The notes under the pieces: model-generated
What the model was told of the DNA's origin: nothing
Seen by the model: only the letters and a program-made list of their open reading frames with translations
Databases searched by the model: none
Shown here: piece by piece, positions 59,931 to 64,000 of the stretch
Numbering within the stretch: position 1 is the first letter of the stretch
Layout: every line of letters begins with the position of its first letter
Translations under genes and position numbers: made by a program
Assembly: GCF_900459175.1 (NCBI RefSeq)
Contig: NZ_UHFA01000002.1
Span: forward strand, 1,240,001 to 1,304,000
Origin: Streptococcus downei MFe28
GTDB lineage: Bacteria; Bacillota; Bacilli; Lactobacillales; Streptococcaceae
Direction: 5' to 3'
Length of the DNA stretch: 64,000 bases

Positions 59931-60054
59931 GCTGGGCAAAAAGTCCTGAATTAACAAAATCGCATGAAATCTTTCGTTTAAAAACGCTGATTTCATGCGA
60001 TTTCTTATTTTTAAAATCTGAGAAAATTAGTGAGATTTTGAGTTTTTGCCCAGC
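59931..60054. repeat. Nested double inverted repeat between convergent srtA and pgm
   Basis: Outer arms GCTGGGCAAAAA (59931-59942) and TTTTTGCCCAGC (60043-60054). Inner arms AATCGCATGAAATC (59958-59971) and GATTTCATGCGATT (59989-60002), 14 bp perfect. It may terminate pgm, which has no other terminator on the minus strand. Confidence 0.75.
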
Positions 60055-60093
60055 TCCATGATTTCTAATCAAGGTCTAGTCTAGAGTAGAAGT

Positions 60094-61812
60094 CTATTTG
60101 ATGAAGTCCTTGATTTGGGCTTCGATAGCTGTAATCTTATCCTTTGCTTGACTTTCAGAATCACCAACTGTAGCGATATAGAACTTGATTTTTGGCTCGG
60201 TTCCAGATGGGCGAACGGCAATCCAAGAATCATCGCTCAGGTGATACTTAAGGACGTTACTTGGTGGAGTGGTCAATTTTTCAACCCTACCATCTTGGCT
60301 AGTAGCTGTCAATTCTAAGAAATCTTCAGTCTTAACAATAGGCGTATTGTTGAAGTCTTTAGGACCATTGTTGCGGAACTTGTCCATAATCTTCTTAATT
60401 TCAGAAGCTCCATCAACCCCTGATAGGGTAACAGAAATGGTCTTTTCAGCATAGTAGCCGTATTCTTTGTAGATTTCAGCGATACCATCAGCCAGCGTCA
60501 TACCTCGGGAGCGGTAATAGGCAGCGATTTCGGCAACAATCAGAACGGCTTGAACAGCATCCTTGTCCCGAACGAATGGTTTAATCAGGTAGCCAAAGCT
60601 TTCTTCAAAACCAAAGAGATAGGTGTGGTTGTCTGTGTCTTCAAATTCTTGAATCTTTTCTGCGATGAATTTGAAACCAGTCAGGACGTTAAACATGGTT
60701 GCCCCGTAACTTTGAGCAATCTTGGTCACTAACTCTGTAGAAACGATGGATTTACATAGGGCTGCATTACTAGGCAGAGTGCCTGCTGTCTTGTGGGCTT
60801 CCAAGATATACTTGGCAATAAGAGCGCCGATTTGGTTACCTGAGAGGTTGAGATAAGAGCCATCGGGTTGGCGGATTTCTACACCGAGACGGTCAGCATC
60901 GGGGTCAGTTGCTACCAAAACATCAGCATCCACTTGCCGTCCCAATTTTTCTGAGAGGGCAAAGGCTGATTGGTTTTCTGGGTTTGGTGACTTAACGGTT
61001 GAAAAGTCAGGATCTGCAACGGCTTGGGCTTCAACAACTTGGACAGAGTCAAAGCCAGCTTGAGCCAAGGCGCGGCGGGCAAGCATTTCCCCAGTACCGT
61101 GAAGTGGCGTGTAGACAATCTTCATGTCCTTACCATAGTCATCAATCAATTTTTGGTTGATATTGACACCCTTAACTTCCTTGAGGTATTCCTTATCGAC
61201 ATCTTCGCCGACAACAGTAATCAGTCCAGATGCCTTGGCTTGATCTAGGTCAGCCAATTGGATGGCAAAAGGATTGTCAATGGCACGAATGAAGTCGGTC
61301 AGGGCATCGGCATCATGGGGTGGCATTTGTCCCCCATCTTCCCCATAAACCTTGTAACCATTAAATTGTTTAGGATTGTGGCTGGCAGTCACCATGATAC
61401 CAGCAAAGGCCCCCAGATGACGAACGGCAAAGGAAAGTTCTGGTGTAGGCCGCAGACTTTCAAAAACATAAGACTTAATGCCGTGTTGAGCTAGGACTTG
61501 AGCTGATTCAAAGGCGAATTCAGAAGAGAAGTGGCGGGAGTCATAGGCAATGGCTACGCCACGATCTTTGGTTGCTTGATCCTTGGTTTCAAAAAGTTTT
61601 GCCAAACCTTCGGTGGCCTGACGAACTACATAGATATTAATCCGATTGGTACCAGCTCCGATAACCCCCCGCATACCGGCGGTTCCGAATTCAAGATTAG
61701 TATAAAAAGCATCTTCCTTGGATGCCTCATCCATTTGAACGAGCTCGTCATGGAGATAGTCAGGAAGATCCTTATAATTGAGCCATTGTTGATAGTTTTC
61801 TGTATAAGTCAT
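60094..61812 (-). CDS. pgm: Phosphoglucomutase (alpha-D-phosphohexomutase family)
   Basis: Interconverts glucose-1-P and glucose-6-P, linking glycogen, cell-wall sugar nucleotides and glycolysis. 572 residues; active-site phosphoserine in TASHNPKQFNGYK (about 145), metal loop DPDADRLG, sugar loop FGFEESFGYL, phosphate site RPSGTEPKIKFY. A GAGGAGG RBS and TATAAT upstream on the minus strand give a normal leader. Confidence 0.96.
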   Translation of the reverse strand: MTYTENYQQWLNYKDLPDYLHDELVQMDEASKEDAFYTNLEFGTAGMRGVIGAGTNRINIYVVRQATEGLAKLFETKDQATKDRGVAIAYDSRHFSSEFAFESAQVLAQHGIKSYVFESLRPTPELSFAVRHLGAFAGIMVTASHNPKQFNGYKVYGEDGGQMPPHDADALTDFIRAIDNPFAIQLADLDQAKASGLITVVGEDVDKEYLKEVKGVNINQKLIDDYGKDMKIVYTPLHGTGEMLARRALAQAGFDSVQVVEAQAVADPDFSTVKSPNPENQSAFALSEKLGRQVDADVLVATDPDADRLGVEIRQPDGSYLNLSGNQIGALIAKYILEAHKTAGTLPSNAALCKSIVSTELVTKIAQSYGATMFNVLTGFKFIAEKIQEFEDTDNHTYLFGFEESFGYLIKPFVRDKDAVQAVLIVAEIAAYYRSRGMTLADGIAEIYKEYGYYAEKTISVTLSGVDGASEIKKIMDKFRNNGPKDFNNTPIVKTEDFLELTATSQDGRVEKLTTPPSNVLKYHLSDDSWIAVRPSGTEPKIKFYIATVGDSESQAKDKITAIEAQIKDFIK

Positions 61813-61895
61813 AGTTGCCTCCTCTATATTTTAACCGCTTTCATTATACCATATCATTAAGGCGGCTTCAAGGTTAGACAGCGAAGCCTAGGGTC

Positions 61896-61934
61896 AAAAA
61901 AGAGCCCCTAATCCTTGATGTAGAGGCTCTTTTA
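61896..61934 (-). terminator. Terminator of the coaB-coaC-S-component operon
   Basis: On the minus strand AAAAGAGCC / GGGCTCTTTT with a long loop and T run, 25 nt after the last stop codon. Confidence 0.8.
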
Positions 61935-61958
61935 GCTTATAAAATCTTTTTATCAGAC

Positions 61959-62531
61959 CTAGCTTTTGATCCTTTCCAAAACAGGAATCAGAGCTAGAAT
62001 GACAATACCAGAAATAATCATTTCAGCGATAGCATTATTGGTGAAGACCAGAGCTAGAAGGTGCTGGACATTTCCGGTATAGACTCCAGAAAAAAGAAGA
62101 TAGATACCTAAGAATACAAAAATTGTATTGGTTAGTGAGCCGACGACTCCAGAGAGGGCCAGACCTGCTTTATTATGCATGAGTTTGTAGATGAAATAAG
62201 GGAAAACTCCAATCAGGATTCTTGGAATCAGGGCAATGATGAGGGAACGCCAAGAACCATTAGGAGCAAATGGCGAGAAGAGGTAACTGGTTGGTAGGAG
62301 GACAAGGGAATTTCTGATTACGCTCATGAGGCCCATAAAAGCTCCTAGACCAGCTCCAATTTTAGGGCCATAGATGATGGAAGCCACAATAACAGGAATC
62401 ATGGTCAGAGTTGGTTTTATAGGGAGCACAACGGCTGAAAAAATCATCTGACTGACAAATTCAACAACGACCATGGTCGCTAAAAGTAGGGCAATCTGTG
62501 CGACCTGACGGGACTTATTTCTGCGATTCAT
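61959..62531 (-). CDS. ECF transporter S component, probably for pantothenate
   Basis: 190-residue integral membrane protein with about six hydrophobic segments. The basic N-terminus MNRRNKSRQVAQIALLLATM carries the Ala/Leu-rich first helix typical of ECF S components, followed by the PLGPTLTMIPVI-like loop (here KPTLTMIPVIVASIIYGPKIG). It overlaps coaC by 17 nt, and an S component tied to CoA genes is usually the pantothenate type (PanT); the substrate is inferred from context. The shared energising module EcfAA'T is not in this window. Confidence 0.75.
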   Translation of the reverse strand: MNRRNKSRQVAQIALLLATMVVVEFVSQMIFSAVVLPIKPTLTMIPVIVASIIYGPKIGAGLGAFMGLMSVIRNSLVLLPTSYLFSPFAPNGSWRSLIIALIPRILIGVFPYFIYKLMHNKAGLALSGVVGSLTNTIFVFLGIYLLFSGVYTGNVQHLLALVFTNNAIAEMIISGIVILALIPVLERIKS

Positions 62532-63069
62532 TTAGGGTCTCCTCAATAGTTTTGATGATGGTAGGTAAATCTGCTAAAGCGCCTCGACCGACATCTCCAC
62601 AGGCCAATTTACCGGAGCGAGGTTCAATTTCTTTATAACCAACTTCTTTTAAGGTCATTAAATTTCGCTGGGTTAGGGGATTGTCATACATCTTAGTATT
62701 CATGGCTAGTGCCAGTAATTTAGGCGTGTCGCTTGGCAGGGCCAGAGCTGTTGCAGTTACAAGGTTGTCCGCCATACCGTGGGCTAACTTGGCAATCGTA
62801 TTGGCAGAAGCAGGTGCGACAATAAAGAGGTCAGCCTCCTTAGCCAAATCAATATGATTGATACGTCCTGGTTGGTCCTCGGTCATAAGATCCAGATAAA
62901 CAGGATTTTTTGAGAGAACTTGCAAGGTTAAGGGGGTGATAAATTCACTAGCCGCCTGGGACATGATAACCTGGATATTATAGCCTAACTTTTTTAACTG
63001 GTTGCTTAAGTCCGCGGCCTTGTAAGCAGAGATGGAACCGGTGACGGCCAGCAAAATGGTTTTAGTCAT
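62515..63069 (-). CDS. coaC: Phosphopantothenoylcysteine decarboxylase
   Basis: FMN enzyme turning phosphopantothenoylcysteine into phosphopantetheine. 184 residues; ILLAVTGSISAYKA FMN site, APASANTIAKLAHGMADNL, MNTKMYDNPLTQRN (PxMNxxMW-type) and RSGKLACGDVGRG with the catalytic Cys. Start at ATG 63069 (AAAGGA upstream); longer in-frame versions overlap coaB heavily. Separate CoaB and CoaC proteins, rather than a CoaBC fusion, are usual in streptococci. Confidence 0.93.
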   Translation of the reverse strand: MTKTILLAVTGSISAYKAADLSNQLKKLGYNIQVIMSQAASEFITPLTLQVLSKNPVYLDLMTEDQPGRINHIDLAKEADLFIVAPASANTIAKLAHGMADNLVTATALALPSDTPKLLALAMNTKMYDNPLTQRNLMTLKEVGYKEIEPRSGKLACGDVGRGALADLPTIIKTIEETLNESQK

Positions 63070-63748
63070 GCTTGCTAATCCTTTCATATATTTTTTGGGC
63101 AATTTCTTGCTTGGTTCGGGCAGGTTCCTGAGTATTCTCGTCAACTAGGTAGCCCAGATGTTGGTCTTCATTTATATCAAGCAAATCATTGGCGACAATT
63201 AACTCGGCTTGGTTTCTCTTGAGGCTACTTCTAGCAACCTCCCAAAGTTCTTCCTTGGGAACATCGACTAAGAGTTTAAAGCCAATGAGACGAATATCGG
63301 GATTCCACTCTTTAACTAAACTGATAATTTTTGGGTTTTTCTTGAGAAAGAGAACCTGATTATCAGCGGCTGAGGAAATCTTTGTCTCAGAATTTTTCTT
63401 ATTGAGAAGTTGGGAAAAGTCCTTGGTCGTCTGAAGTTCAGCTAGGTCAGTCATATAGACTGGCCTGTAGTCAGAAACCGCCATCGAATGGATGAGGACT
63501 TGATGGCTCTTGACCAAGGGTTCTAAAGTCTCCTGCAGGCTGGCAACGTCGCTGACCAGCTTAATATTTAGGCCAGCTTGAGCATCCGGTTTGACAGCTG
63601 ATTTGGTGGTCACCAAGGTAACCTGGTGGCCATTTTTCAAGAATAGCTCAGCCATAATCTTACCTAAGTTTCCTGAAGCGTGGTTGGTAATTGAGCGAAC
63701 CTGGTCAATTTTTTCGGACGTTCCGCCCGATGTAATTAGGATTTTCAT
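63062..63748 (-). CDS. coaB: Phosphopantothenate-cysteine ligase
   Basis: Joins cysteine to 4'-phosphopantothenate, second step of CoA synthesis. 228 residues; ITSGGTSEKIDQVRSITNHASG nucleotide site (about 5-26), MAVSDYRP and FKLLVD motifs, and the VANDL motif. First gene of the coaB-coaC-S component operon; its 3' end overlaps coaC by 8 nt. Confidence 0.93.
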   Translation of the reverse strand: MKILITSGGTSEKIDQVRSITNHASGNLGKIMAELFLKNGHQVTLVTTKSAVKPDAQAGLNIKLVSDVASLQETLEPLVKSHQVLIHSMAVSDYRPVYMTDLAELQTTKDFSQLLNKKNSETKISSAADNQVLFLKKNPKIISLVKEWNPDIRLIGFKLLVDVPKEELWEVARSSLKRNQAELIVANDLLDINEDQHLGYLVDENTQEPARTKQEIAQKIYERISKHD

Positions 63749-63760
63749 AGGAAAATTATA
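63746..63760 (-). promoter_or_regulatory. -10 box 6 nt before the coaB ATG (probable leaderless mRNA)
   Basis: On the minus strand TATAAT (63760-63755), TTTCCT, ATG at 63748. Same spacing as truB, rsmF and coaA. Confidence 0.62.
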
Positions 63761-63888
63761 CTAAAAAGTCCTTTCTTAGTAAATGATTTGCTAGGAAGGA
63801 ATGATGATTTAGTCAGTAGACGGCAGGTCTCAAATCCGAACGATATAAAATAAACAAAAGGAAACGTGCGCATTTCTATAATCTTTGT

Positions 63889-63894
63889 TATAAT
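63889..63894 (+). promoter_or_regulatory. -10 box of fhs
   Basis: Perfect TATAAT with TGT immediately before it, 30 nt before the ATG. Another TATAAT lies 12 nt upstream (63877-63882). Confidence 0.55.
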
Positions 63895-63924
63895 GGGATT
63901 ATTCTATTTTAAATGAGGTATTCC

Positions 63925-64000
63925 ATGAAGACTGATATTGAAATTGCACAGGAAGTTGAGCTCCAACCCATCAGCCAAATTGCTCAAAAAGTAGGTATCC
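63925..64000 (+). CDS. fhs: Formate-tetrahydrofolate ligase, 5' end only
   Basis: The first 25 residues (MKTDIEIAQEVELQPISQIA, then QKVGI) match the conserved N-terminus of formyl-tetrahydrofolate synthetase, which feeds one-carbon units to purine synthesis. The rest is beyond the window. GAGG lies 7 nt before the ATG. Divergent from coaB, as in S. mutans. Confidence 0.85.
   Translation, partial: MKTDIEIAQEVELQPISQIAQKVGI

Overview
This window comes from a low-to-mid GC Firmicute of the genus Streptococcus. The mutans group, on the Streptococcus sobrinus / downei / criceti side, fits best. The reasons are two large GH70 glucosyltransferase genes (a GtfS-like and a GtfI-like enzyme), and gene blocks typical of oral mutans streptococci: spxA-UPF0223-IMPase, pst-phoU-pepN-ciaRH-rpsT-coaA, pdp-deoC-cdd-rnsBACD, pulA-glgBCDAP, nox, ldh/gyrA-srtA and coaBC/fhs. 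The species is inferred from family knowledge; no search was run.

Layout. 1-4517: soluble-glucan glucosyltransferase, with only the first base of its ATG missing from the window. 4772-5452: racemase gene broken by one stop codon. 5916-8001: small secreted protein and a DUF1858/DUF438-hemerythrin-PAS pair. 8344-11978: truB-ribF, spxA, UPF0223 and an IMPase-like gene. 12631-16521: GtfI-like glucosyltransferase with a shortened glucan-binding domain and an odd tandem-repeat tail. 16621-23220: rsmF-like methyltransferase and the phosphate operon pstS-C-A-B-B-phoU. 23460-29722: pepN, ciaRH, and rpsT and coaA on the minus strand. 29787-37716: nucleoside salvage and uptake. 37945-48359: pullulanase and the glycogen operon. 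49668-53058: osmoprotectant ABC transporter. 53362-59509: NADH oxidase, lactate dehydrogenase, gyrase A and sortase A. 60094-64000: phosphoglucomutase, a pantothenate-type ECF S component, coaC, coaB and the start of fhs.

How the genes connect. Sucrose is polymerised outside the cell by the two glucosyltransferases. Inside, phosphoglucomutase links glucose-6-P and glucose-1-P, and GlgC/D/A/B/P with PulA store and release glycogen. Ldh and Nox regenerate NAD, and nox is a known target of SpxA-type regulators. Pantothenate kinase, CoaB, CoaC and the putative pantothenate transporter form a CoA supply set split over two loci. Sortase A would anchor LPXTG proteins.

Most interesting signals. (1) A family of AT-ended, hairpin-rich intergenic repeats resembling pneumococcal RUP elements, about 104 to 700 bp long, with shared ends and a modular interior. 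Two nearly identical 104-bp copies both sit between a binding-protein gene and the rest of its ABC transporter genes. (2) Four genes (truB, rsmF, coaA, coaB) whose -10 box ends exactly 6 nt before the ATG, which predicts leaderless mRNAs. (3) The 69-bp in-frame tandem repeat that ends the shortened glucosyltransferase. (4) A 98-bp MITE-like element with 13-bp perfect inverted ends and a 4-bp target duplication. (5) Candidate operators upstream of pstS and the osmoprotectant operon. I saw no CRISPR array, defence system, prophage, intact transposase, tRNA or rRNA.
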